Source of the DNA: Poseidonibacter ostreae
GTDB taxonomy: Bacteria; Campylobacterota; Campylobacteria; Campylobacterales; Arcobacteraceae
Length of the DNA: 64,000 nucleotides
NCBI RefSeq assembly: GCF_009208075.1
Contig: NZ_WFKJ01000004.1
Location: 40,701-104,700, forward strand
Direction of reading: 5' to 3'
Below the pieces are notes generated by a model, which saw nothing but the letters and a program-made list of their open reading frames with translations, was not told the DNA's origin and made no database searches. Positions 46,353 to 53,990 of the stretch are shown here, one piece after another (the first letter of the stretch is position 1; every line of letters begins with the position of its first letter). A program made the position numbers and the translations under genes.

Positions 46353-47306
46353 TTATTTACTTAAACTATTTAAAATAGTAGTATACCCATTTAAAATCGT
46401 ATTTTTAATAGAATCTGGCACGTCTACTTCTAGTTTTTCTCCGGCTTTTAACTCTTTAGATTTCTCTTTCCAGTTATTAGCTTTACCAAAATCTCTTAAG
46501 ATTTGTTTATCCATTGAGATATAGTTTGCATTATTAAAATCTTCAAGTGATATAAATCTTGAACTTTCAGGAGTTAAAACTTCATCACCTAAAACCCATT
46601 GACCATTTGCATCAATAAAAATTTCAAATTTTGTATCAACAACTACAATTCCATTTTCTTCTGCAAAAGCTGTAAAATCTTTAAATAGTTTTTCCATACT
46701 TGAAATAATTTCTGGAAACTTTTCTCTAACAAGTGCAGAGTTTAAAGGCTCATCTTTAATACCTTTTGTTGTTGGTGTAAATAATGGAGTTTCAAATTTA
46801 TGCCACTGTTTTAAATCACTTGATAGTTCTAAACCATAAGGGTCATTTCCATTTTGACAAGCATCAAATAATGAACCTGTTAAATAGTTTCTAAAAATAA
46901 ATTCAAATTGTACAACATCACCATCAATTTCAGCTTCTAAAGGTTTACATAATTCCATTAATTGGCATCTAGGAGCTACACTTAAACTTTGATCAATTTT
47001 TTCAGATAAAATAGCAGTTTTAATACCAGATTCTTTTGCAAATTGGGCACCATTATTTGAAATTGCAGTTTGAGAAACACCTTTCCCGTCAATTTCTAGA
47101 TTTAATGGAATATCAAATACAGAACATCTATCACTTCTTACTAATAAAACTTTTGCATCTTCTCCTGGACAAGTATAAAGATCTGCATTTTTACCAATAT
47201 AAAATAGGTTATATCCTAACCCTTCAAGTTCAGTAATACCTTTTTTTGATGTTGTTTTTTTTGATTCAGGCCAAAGACCTAATGCAACAATATCACTTAT
47301 TTTCAT
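46353..47306 (-). CDS. purC: SAICAR synthase, long form
   Basis: Phosphoribosylaminoimidazole-succinocarboxamide synthase. At 317 residues it is longer than the 235-residue form common in Campylobacter and E. coli and resembles the longer yeast Ade1-like form. Seen: KNADLYTCPGEDAKVLLVRSDRCSVFD, FRNYLTGSLFDAC, PLFTPTTKG and FIDANGQWVLGDEVLTPESSRF with the catalytic acidic region. The start has GGAG a few bases upstream. It stands between ctpA and purS, all on the minus strand. Confidence 0.93.
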   Translation of the reverse strand: MKISDIVALGLWPESKKTTSKKGITELEGLGYNLFYIGKNADLYTCPGEDAKVLLVRSDRCSVFDIPLNLEIDGKGVSQTAISNNGAQFAKESGIKTAILSEKIDQSLSVAPRCQLMELCKPLEAEIDGDVVQFEFIFRNYLTGSLFDACQNGNDPYGLELSSDLKQWHKFETPLFTPTTKGIKDEPLNSALVREKFPEIISSMEKLFKDFTAFAEENGIVVVDTKFEIFIDANGQWVLGDEVLTPESSRFISLEDFNNANYISMDKQILRDFGKANNWKEKSKELKAGEKLEVDVPDSIKNTILNGYTTILNSLSK

Positions 47307-47317
47307 TTATTCTCCTA

Positions 47318-48604
47318 TTATTTGTTTATAATTATAAGACTTTTTAAAATTCCTACAGATGTATTTAATTGATTATCATTTAAAACATCTTCATTTGTAA
47401 TAATTTTACTATCTTCTTTATTTTCTTGTTCTTTTTTAATTTTTGTATCTACTTTTTCTAATTCACCCTCAAGATGTTTCTTTAAATCTGCTTCTTTTAT
47501 TTTAAATTCAGACTCTTCACCTTGTGTTGCTTTTCCTGAATATGCTGTAATATCAGGAGTAACTCCAACTGCTTGAATAGTTCTTCCACTTGGTAAGTAG
47601 TACTTTGCAATTGTAAGTTTTATAGTCTCTTTTCTATCTTTTGTAATAGGTAAAATTGCTTGAACTGAACCTTTACCAAAAGTTTTTTCGCCAATTAAGA
47701 TTGCTCTTTTATGGTCTTGAAGCGCTCCACTTACAATTTCAGATGCAGATGCTGAACCACCGTTAATTAAAACAACCATTGGTAATCTAGAAATTGTATT
47801 TGAAGAACTAGCTTCAAACTTTTCTTCATCATTTTCATCTCTACCTTTTTGAGATACAATAACACCCTCATCAACAAAAAGATCAACTACACCAATAGCT
47901 TGAGAAAGTAAACCACCTGGATTATTTCTTAAATCAAGAACTAAACCTTTTGTTTTAGGATTTTCTTTAATAGCTTTTTCTAAACCATCTACTACTTTTC
48001 TATCAAAACTTGAAACTCTTAAATATAATAAATCTTCTTTTTCAAAAGTTTTTGAAAATACTGATTGAATTTTAATAATATCTCTAGTGATTTTGATTTT
48101 AACGGGTTTATTTTCACCTTTTCTTACAACTGTTAATAAAATATCTGTTTTAGGTTTTCCTCGCATTAAAGATACTGCTTCATCTAAAGTCATATTTAAA
48201 GTTGATTTTTCATCAATTTTTAAAATAATATCTGAAGCTTTTACGCCTGCTTTAAAAGCTGGTGTATCATCAATTGGAGAGATTACTGTTAAAGCACCAT
48301 CTCTCATACCAACAGTAATTCCTAAGCCACCAAACTCACCTTTTGTTTGGATACTCATTTCTTTTGAAGACTTAGCATCTAAGAAAGTTGAATGTGCATC
48401 TAATTCTTGCATTAAGCCTTTAAGTGCTTTATTTACAATCTCTTCTAACTTAATATCATCTACATAATATTTTTCAACTGTGCCAATAACTTTTGTTAAT
48501 TTTGATAGAGATTCAAACCGTGATTTTTCTTCGATTTCTTCTTCAGCAATTGCTGAGTGTGTTAATAATAATCCAATAGATAAAGTTAATAATAATTTCT
48601 TCAT
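47318..48604 (-). CDS. ctpA: C-terminal processing peptidase, S41 family
   Basis: Periplasmic serine protease of 428 residues: signal peptide (MKKLLLTLSIGLLLTHSAIA), a PDZ domain (about 90-170, GGLGITVGMRDG), and the catalytic Ser/Lys pair in GGSASASEIVSG and GEKTFGKGSVQ. The long charged C-terminal tail after PDITAYSGK is unusual in composition but common in Campylobacterota homologues. It is 12 bases before purC and is divergent from the YfgM-like gene. Confidence 0.93.
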   Translation of the reverse strand: MKKLLLTLSIGLLLTHSAIAEEEIEEKSRFESLSKLTKVIGTVEKYYVDDIKLEEIVNKALKGLMQELDAHSTFLDAKSSKEMSIQTKGEFGGLGITVGMRDGALTVISPIDDTPAFKAGVKASDIILKIDEKSTLNMTLDEAVSLMRGKPKTDILLTVVRKGENKPVKIKITRDIIKIQSVFSKTFEKEDLLYLRVSSFDRKVVDGLEKAIKENPKTKGLVLDLRNNPGGLLSQAIGVVDLFVDEGVIVSQKGRDENDEEKFEASSSNTISRLPMVVLINGGSASASEIVSGALQDHKRAILIGEKTFGKGSVQAILPITKDRKETIKLTIAKYYLPSGRTIQAVGVTPDITAYSGKATQGEESEFKIKEADLKKHLEGELEKVDTKIKKEQENKEDSKIITNEDVLNDNQLNTSVGILKSLIIINK

Positions 48605-48718
48605 ATGTATATAACCTTTAAAATTTATAAAGATAAATTATACAAAAAAGTTTATAAAAGTAAGGTTTTATAAACTTTTTTGTACTATATCATCTAGTTT
48701 TAAAAAAGGTTTATAAAT

Positions 48719-49300
48719 ATGAGTATGAAAGAAAATGTTGATTTTGTTAAAGATGAACTAAATAGTGAAGAAAAATTCCTAGAAAGTGTTGTAAAAGTTG
48801 AAAGCTTTTATAAAAGATATAAAGCTTTAATCATTGGACTTGTTTCGATTATTATAATTGCAGTTATTGCAATAAGTGTAAATAATTATAATAATGAAAA
48901 AAACACAATAGCAGCAAATATAGCTTTTGATAAAGTAATTACAGACTCAAAAGATACACAAGCACTTAATACTTTAAAAGAAACAAATAATAAACTTTAT
49001 GAAGTAGCTTTATATTTACAAGCTAAAAAAGATGGTAATTATCCTGATACAAATGTTCCATATTTAAAAGAGTTATCAGAGTATAAAAAAGCATTAGCAA
49101 GTAATGATGTTGAAAAGTTAAACTCATTATCTATGCAAAGTGATTTTTTACTTAAAGAGTTTGCAATATTTAATAAAGCATTAGTTTTAGTTAATGAAGG
49201 AAAATATAAAGAAGCAAAAGTTGCACTTAAGTTAATTCCTAAGTCATCAAAAGCATCAGAATTATCTGCATTATTAGAACACTATTTACTTACAAAATAA
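48719..49300 (+). CDS. YfgM/TPR-like membrane-anchored protein
   Basis: A 193-residue protein with an N-terminal cytoplasmic stretch, one transmembrane helix (about 42-62, ALIIGLVSIIIIAVIAISV), and a helical periplasmic tetratricopeptide-type domain. This is the layout of YfgM, the ancillary SecYEG subunit and chaperone. In E. coli yfgM is directly followed by bamB, as here, which supports the assignment. Sequence similarity is low, so it is a structural and context call. Confidence 0.72.
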   Translation: MSMKENVDFVKDELNSEEKFLESVVKVESFYKRYKALIIGLVSIIIIAVIAISVNNYNNEKNTIAANIAFDKVITDSKDTQALNTLKETNNKLYEVALYLQAKKDGNYPDTNVPYLKELSEYKKALASNDVEKLNSLSMQSDFLLKEFAIFNKALVLVNEGKYKEAKVALKLIPKSSKASELSALLEHYLLTK

Positions 49301-49312
49301 AGGAATAATAAT

Positions 49313-50296
49313 ATGAAGCACTTTTTAATTTTATTAACTACACTTTTTATATTAACAGGGTGTGGAAGTAAAAAGTATTTTGAACCAGAAGATGTAAAAA
49401 GTAGTTTAAGTATAGAAGAGTCTACACTATCTTCTTCTATAAAATCTATGAATAGAGAAGGTGCTACATTAGAAGATGGCACTATTATTACAAGAGATGG
49501 AATTTCTAAATTCAAACTTCCTGAAAACTTTAATTTTTTAAATGTAAGTAATACAGGAAAAGTTCTTGCTACCAACTATAAAGATACATTATTAATTGGA
49601 AATGAAGAGCTTAAACTTGAAAATATTGTAGTTGCTGCGTCACTTAAAGATAATAAACTTGCATTAGTTTATTCAAATAATTCAATTGAATTATTTGATA
49701 TTAATACTAAAAAAACTCTTTTTAAAGAGTATTTAACAATATCTTTAGCAAATGACACAAGAATAGCAAATCCTCATTTTATGGGAAATTTAATTCTTTT
49801 CCCAACACTAAATGGAAAAATCATTATTGTTTCATCTAAAACAAATGAATCTGTTAAAAATATATCAGTAGATTTAGATAGTGAATTTAACAATATTATA
49901 TTTTTAACTGTAATCCAAAATAAGCAAACTTTAATTGCAGCAAGTGCAAATAAAATTGTAACAATATCTACAAAAAATATTCTTTCAAAAGATTATGAGA
50001 TTAGAGATATTATCACAAATGGTGAAAATATTTATTTAGCTACAATTGATGGAAGATTAGTAAAATTAAACTTAGCACTAGAAGAGCTAGAAAGTAAAAA
50101 ATTTAAATACTCAAAAATTCATGCTTTAGCATATACAGATTCTTTATATGCAATTGAATCACAAAGCTTTTTAATTAGATTAAATGAAGATTTTACAAAT
50201 GATAAAGTTTATAATTTTGATTTTGATAATGAAGAGAGATTAATTGTTATTGAAAATAAAATCTATACTGATTCAAGAGAGATAACACTTCCATAA
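49313..50296 (+). CDS. BamB-like lipoprotein with beta-propeller repeats
   Basis: A 327-residue lipoprotein (lipobox LTGCGS, Cys17) with beta-strand-rich repeated units such as KLALVYSNNSIELFDI, NLILFPTLNGKIIIVSS and NIYLATIDGRLVKL, as in PQQ/WD-like propellers. Position after a YfgM-like gene suggests it is the BamB equivalent of the outer-membrane protein assembly machinery, although this phylum has only a reduced BAM complex. AAGGAATAATAAT precedes the ATG. Confidence 0.75.
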   Translation: MKHFLILLTTLFILTGCGSKKYFEPEDVKSSLSIEESTLSSSIKSMNREGATLEDGTIITRDGISKFKLPENFNFLNVSNTGKVLATNYKDTLLIGNEELKLENIVVAASLKDNKLALVYSNNSIELFDINTKKTLFKEYLTISLANDTRIANPHFMGNLILFPTLNGKIIIVSSKTNESVKNISVDLDSEFNNIIFLTVIQNKQTLIAASANKIVTISTKNILSKDYEIRDIITNGENIYLATIDGRLVKLNLALEELESKKFKYSKIHALAYTDSLYAIESQSFLIRLNEDFTNDKVYNFDFDNEERLIVIENKIYTDSREITLP

Positions 50297-50307
50297 ACTA
50301 TCATAAA

Positions 50308-50338
50308 AAATGCTATTAGTAAAAATCTAATAGCATTT
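50308..50338. terminator. shared terminator of converging genes
   Basis: A 12-bp stem (AAATGCTATTAG, 50308-50319 with 50327-50338) and 7-base loop, with A-run before and T-rich sequence after. Confidence 0.85.
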
Positions 50339-50356
50339 AGTTTTAACTAGAAATTA

Positions 50357-50722
50357 CTAATGTTTCTTAGCTTCTTCTTTTTCATAAACTTCTCTACATT
50401 CTGTACAAAACTTTGCAAATGGCTTTGCTTTCAATCTTCCAATAGGAATAGTAACACCACACATTGCACAATCTCCGTATGTTCCATCATCAATTTTTTT
50501 AATTGCTTCTACTATTTGATTTAATTCAGCTAATTGATGATTTGCAATCATACCCTCTGTAAAAGAATCACTTATTACTTCAGCATAATCTAAATCGTCT
50601 TTAATTTCTTGGTCTTTTAATTGATCGATGTTTAATCTACTTCCATTTATATTATTTAAAATGACTTTTTGTCTTTCGATTAATATATCTTTTAATTCAT
50701 CAATCTGTAGTCTATTGGGCAT
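50357..50722 (-). CDS. dksA: DksA/TraR-type C4 zinc-finger protein
   Basis: A 121-residue transcription factor binding RNA polymerase in the secondary channel, probably working with ppGpp. It has a coiled-coil N-terminal half and the zinc finger CAMC-x17-CTEC, all four cysteines present. The tip of the coiled coil, DDLDYAEVISDS, carries acidic residues like the DxxDxA motif of DksA. Preceded by AAGGAG. Divergent from the ABC transporter operon. Confidence 0.9.
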   Translation of the reverse strand: MPNRLQIDELKDILIERQKVILNNINGSRLNIDQLKDQEIKDDLDYAEVISDSFTEGMIANHQLAELNQIVEAIKKIDDGTYGDCAMCGVTIPIGRLKAKPFAKFCTECREVYEKEEAKKH

Positions 50723-50915
50723 TAAAATTCTCCTTAGTTATATATATAATTATATACTTTTTATTATATATATAATATAAGAGCTTGTAAAAGTACTATT
50801 TTTAGGTACTTTCAAATAGAATTATTATGCTGTTAATTCTAAGTAAAATTAAGAAATTTAACACTTTATTAATCTAATAAAGATAAAATACATAATTAAG
50901 GCACAGGAGCTTCAA
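50723..50915. promoter_or_regulatory. divergent promoter region of dksA and the ABC operon
   Basis: The 12-base palindrome TTATATATATAA occurs twice (50738-50749 and 50764-50775), 26 bases apart, close to the dksA start. A TAAAAT -10 (50884-50889) and the ribosome site AGGAG (50905-50909) serve the rightward operon. The palindromes are low-complexity, so a regulatory role is only possible. Confidence 0.4.
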
Positions 50916-51176
50916 ATCACTACTTTAAGTAAAAACTTTTTATTCGTAATCTTAGCATTATTTACCATATCATTCTTTTTGATTTTTATTCATGCTAATT
51001 ACACAAAGCAAAGTAGTTTATTTACAAAGAGTATTTCAAGTATTACAAAAATTCCTGCTATTTCTTTTTCTACATCGCCTTATGAGCCAAGAATTAGATT
51101 ATATAAAGATTTTTCAACTGTTATTTATCCTGAACAAAAAAAATTAAGTTATATGGATTTTGTATATGAAAACTAG
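50916..51176 (+). CDS. small single-pass membrane protein at the head of an ABC operon
   Basis: An 86-codon frame with one N-terminal helix (NFLFVILALFTISFFLIFI) and a periplasmic tail rich in Tyr/Pro/Ser (SPYEPRIRLYKD, IYPEQKKLSYMDFVYEN). No ATG, GTG or TTG lies in frame before the helix; AGGAG at 50905-50909 points to the ATC at 50916 as start, while the first standard codon, TTG at 50979, would cut off the helix. It overlaps the permease gene by 11 bases. I do not recognise the family. Start is uncertain. Confidence 0.68.
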   Translation: MTTLSKNFLFVILALFTISFFLIFIHANYTKQSSLFTKSISSITKIPAISFSTSPYEPRIRLYKDFSTVIYPEQKKLSYMDFVYEN

Positions 51177-52344
51177 TACTTTTTTGAACTTTTTATTTTT
51201 ACTAATTTATAAACACAAATCAAAACATATCGCTATCTCTTTAATATCAATTTTAATTGTATTTTTAATCTCTTCCGTTCTATTTATATCTTCATCTATT
51301 CAAAAAGAAGTATTTAATACTTTAGATGCCCAAAGTGACTTTGTAGTACAAAAGATGAATTCAGGAAAAATAGTAAATACCCCTAATTTTTGGATTGATG
51401 ATTTTAGAAATATAAATGGAATTGAAAATATTCAACAAAGAGTTTATGGACAATACTTTTTTGAACCATCACAAAAATATTTTACTATTATAGGTGTTGA
51501 TTTATTTGAAGAGTCAACTAATAAAAAAATAAAAGAGCTTTTAAAAATACTAAATATTCAAGAATTTTTAGAAAAAGATTCTATGATAATTGGAAATGGT
51601 GTAAATGAAGTATTTAAAAAGTTTCACTACTTTGAAGACTACTCTTTTAAACTACAAAATAGAGAGCTAAAAAAAGTATCTATATTTAAAGCTTTGCCAA
51701 AAGATACGAATATAATTGCAAATGATTTAATCATCATGGATATTTCCCTTGCAAAAGAAATTTTAAATATAGGGGAAGATGAATCTACGGATATAGTTTT
51801 AAATGTGCCAAATGAATTGGAACAATCAAATATTAAAATAGAGCTTATTTTAAAGCACTTGGATATTAGAGTTATCCAAAAATCAGATATTAAAAAAGCC
51901 TATGAAAATCTTTACAATTATAAAGGTGGTATTTTCTTAATTTTATTTATTATTGTGATGATTACTTTTGTACTAATTTTATTTCAAAGATATACAATGA
52001 TTAGTTCAAGTGATAAAAAAGAGATTGGTATTTTAAGAGCTGTTGGCTGGAGTATAAAAGATGTTATAAAATTAAAAATATTTGAAACATTTATTATTGC
52101 ATTTATTTCATTTTTAATTGGTATTATTATTGCTTATATATTTGTATTCTTTTTAAATGCTCCAATATTAAGTAATATCTTTTTAGGTTTTAAAAACTTA
52201 GAAAATAGTGTCTCTTTTATACCAAATATTGATTTTTCAACTATTACAACGCTATTTTTATTTTTTGTAATTCCTTTTATTTCTGCTGTTTTAATTCCTA
52301 CATGGAAAATTGCAGTAATTGAACCAAGTGAGAGTATGAAATGA
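51166..52344 (+). CDS. FtsX/MacB-type ABC transporter permease
   Basis: A 392-residue permease: one N-terminal transmembrane helix, a large periplasmic domain (about 50-255), then three C-terminal helices with the FtsX signature KKEIGILRAVGWSIKDVIKLKI. This is the type VII ABC architecture (MacB, LolC/E, FtsX) that works mechanically on periplasmic substrates. The ATG at 51166 is used; a TTG at 51160 is less likely. It overlaps the ATPase gene by 4 bases. No MacA-type adaptor is nearby. Confidence 0.88.
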   Translation: MKTSTFLNFLFLLIYKHKSKHIAISLISILIVFLISSVLFISSSIQKEVFNTLDAQSDFVVQKMNSGKIVNTPNFWIDDFRNINGIENIQQRVYGQYFFEPSQKYFTIIGVDLFEESTNKKIKELLKILNIQEFLEKDSMIIGNGVNEVFKKFHYFEDYSFKLQNRELKKVSIFKALPKDTNIIANDLIIMDISLAKEILNIGEDESTDIVLNVPNELEQSNIKIELILKHLDIRVIQKSDIKKAYENLYNYKGGIFLILFIIVMITFVLILFQRYTMISSSDKKEIGILRAVGWSIKDVIKLKIFETFIIAFISFLIGIIIAYIFVFFLNAPILSNIFLGFKNLENSVSFIPNIDFSTITTLFLFFVIPFISAVLIPTWKIAVIEPSESMK

Positions 52345-53012
52345 TAAAAGTAAATAATCTAAATAAAATATTTAATGAAAATACAAAAAAAGAGTTTCAC
52401 GCTTTAAAAGATATAAATATCCAAATTCAAACTTCATCTTGTGTGATATTAAAAGGTGTTAGTGGAAGTGGGAAATCAACTTTACTTTCAATTCTTGGAG
52501 CTTTATCAAAACCAAGTTCTGGTGATGTAATTATAAATAATGACAGTATTGCAAAACTTCCTGATTTACATAGTTCACTATTTCGTGCGAAGAATCTTGG
52601 CTTCATTTTTCAATCTTATAATCTATTTAATGAATTAAATGTTGAAGAAAATATTTCAATTCCTTTAGTTCCTTTAGGTTTTTCTCAAAAAGAGATAAAT
52701 CAAAAAGTACAAACAGCTTTAAACTTAGCAAATATTGAACATAAAAAAGATGAAACCGTATCAAACCTATCAGGAGGAGAGAAGCAAAGAACTGCAATTG
52801 CAAGAGCGTTAGTAAATAATCCTGATATCATTCTTTGTGATGAACCTACGGCCAATCTAGATAATGCAAACTCATTAAAATTTATTGAAGTCATAAAAAA
52901 GTTAAAAGAGCTTAATAAAACAATTATCATAGCAACACATGATCCAATTTTTGATAACTTAGATTTTGTTGATAATACTATAAATATAAAAGATGGATGT
53001 ATTTGTGAATAA
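52341..53012 (+). CDS. ABC transporter ATP-binding protein (LolD/MacB type)
   Basis: A 223-residue ATPase with Walker A GVSGSGKST, Q-loop FQSYNLF, signature NLSGGEKQRTAIARAL, Walker B ILCDEPTANLD and the switch His in IIATHD. This set is typical of ATPases that partner FtsX-like permeases. Start overlaps the permease stop (ATGA). Its end overlaps the start of the next membrane protein gene by 20 bases, so all are translated from one mRNA. Confidence 0.92.
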   Translation: MIKVNNLNKIFNENTKKEFHALKDINIQIQTSSCVILKGVSGSGKSTLLSILGALSKPSSGDVIINNDSIAKLPDLHSSLFRAKNLGFIFQSYNLFNELNVEENISIPLVPLGFSQKEINQKVQTALNLANIEHKKDETVSNLSGGEKQRTAIARALVNNPDIILCDEPTANLDNANSLKFIEVIKKLKELNKTIIIATHDPIFDNLDFVDNTINIKDGCICE

Positions 53013-53973
53013 TGTACTTTTATCAAATGAAATAATCGTATTTTTGTTTACTCAAATAATACTTTTAACACTTCTTACTATCTCATTTTTTTATTCACTT
53101 TCAATTATAAAAAATTGGGATTATTCAAAAACTACACAAGAGCAATATAAACTTGAAAAACGTTCATATTTAGTAATTCTAATCATTAGTTTTACAATGA
53201 TAATAAAAATATTTCTAATGCCTTATTTTACTTATAGTATTGATATTTTATCGCATATAGTTCCAGGTGCTATGTGTGCAGCTGGAGTTATTGGAGCAAA
53301 TGATTATGGTCAACCTTTACTAAGTTTTAAAGTTATACTTCTATTTTTTATTGGTATTTGGATGATTTTAAATACTCTTGATTTAAAAGAAAAAACTTAT
53401 CCATATACAAAGAAAAAATTTTACTTCTTTATTTTAATTTTTCTACTTGTGATTATTGAAACGGTACTTGATATTTTATACTTAACAAATATCTCTACAC
53501 AAGAACCCGTGCTTTGTTGTTCTGTGATTTTTGGGGCAAGTTCAACAGGAAGTCAAATACCTTTTAATCTGAATATTCCTATGCTTTTAGTTCTTTTTTA
53601 TCTGCTGTATTTTCTAAGTATTTTTGTAAATATTCAAAAAAATCCATATTTAAATATTCTTGTAAATATTCTGTTTATTTATATTTCTTACTATGCAGTT
53701 ACATACTTTTTTGGAACTTATGTATATCAACTTCCAACCCATCAATGCCCATTTTGTATGTTACAACATGAGTATTTTTATATTGGCTATTTTATTTGGG
53801 GTTCTTTATTTTTAGGTGTATTTTTTGCTTTTGCCTATTCTGTTTTAAAACTACTTATAAATAAAAGCCTTGATTATACTTTGATGTATTCACTAATTTT
53901 TAATACCTTGTTTGTTCTTATTTGTACTTTTTATACTCTTAGATTTTATTTTGTGAATGGCGTTTTCTTATAA
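52993..53973 (+). CDS. polytopic membrane protein with CxxC, unknown function
   Basis: A 326-residue protein with about eight or nine hydrophobic helices. Cysteines stand out: one in PGAMCAAGVIG, a pair in PVLCCSVIFG, a CxxC in THQCPFCMLQ and one in VLICTFYTL. CPFCMLQ at the start of a helix resembles the CxxCxxQ of DsbB, and GAMCAAGVIGANDYGQPLL is reminiscent of VKOR-type redox proteins. No family can be named. The start at 52993 lies within the ATPase gene; GTG at 53005 is an alternative. Confidence 0.75.
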   Translation: MDVFVNNVLLSNEIIVFLFTQIILLTLLTISFFYSLSIIKNWDYSKTTQEQYKLEKRSYLVILIISFTMIIKIFLMPYFTYSIDILSHIVPGAMCAAGVIGANDYGQPLLSFKVILLFFIGIWMILNTLDLKEKTYPYTKKKFYFFILIFLLVIIETVLDILYLTNISTQEPVLCCSVIFGASSTGSQIPFNLNIPMLLVLFYLLYFLSIFVNIQKNPYLNILVNILFIYISYYAVTYFFGTYVYQLPTHQCPFCMLQHEYFYIGYFIWGSLFLGVFFAFAYSVLKLLINKSLDYTLMYSLIFNTLFVLICTFYTLRFYFVNGVFL

Positions 53974-53990
53974 AGTTCCCTATATTTTAC

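Noticed and set aside
48087..48467. A 126-codon plus-strand frame inside ctpA
   Set aside because: Antisense shadow of the protease gene; no start signals.
49282..49575. A 97-codon minus-strand frame over the YfgM/BamB junction
   Set aside because: Antisense to the start of the lipoprotein gene, whose signal peptide and lipobox are clear.
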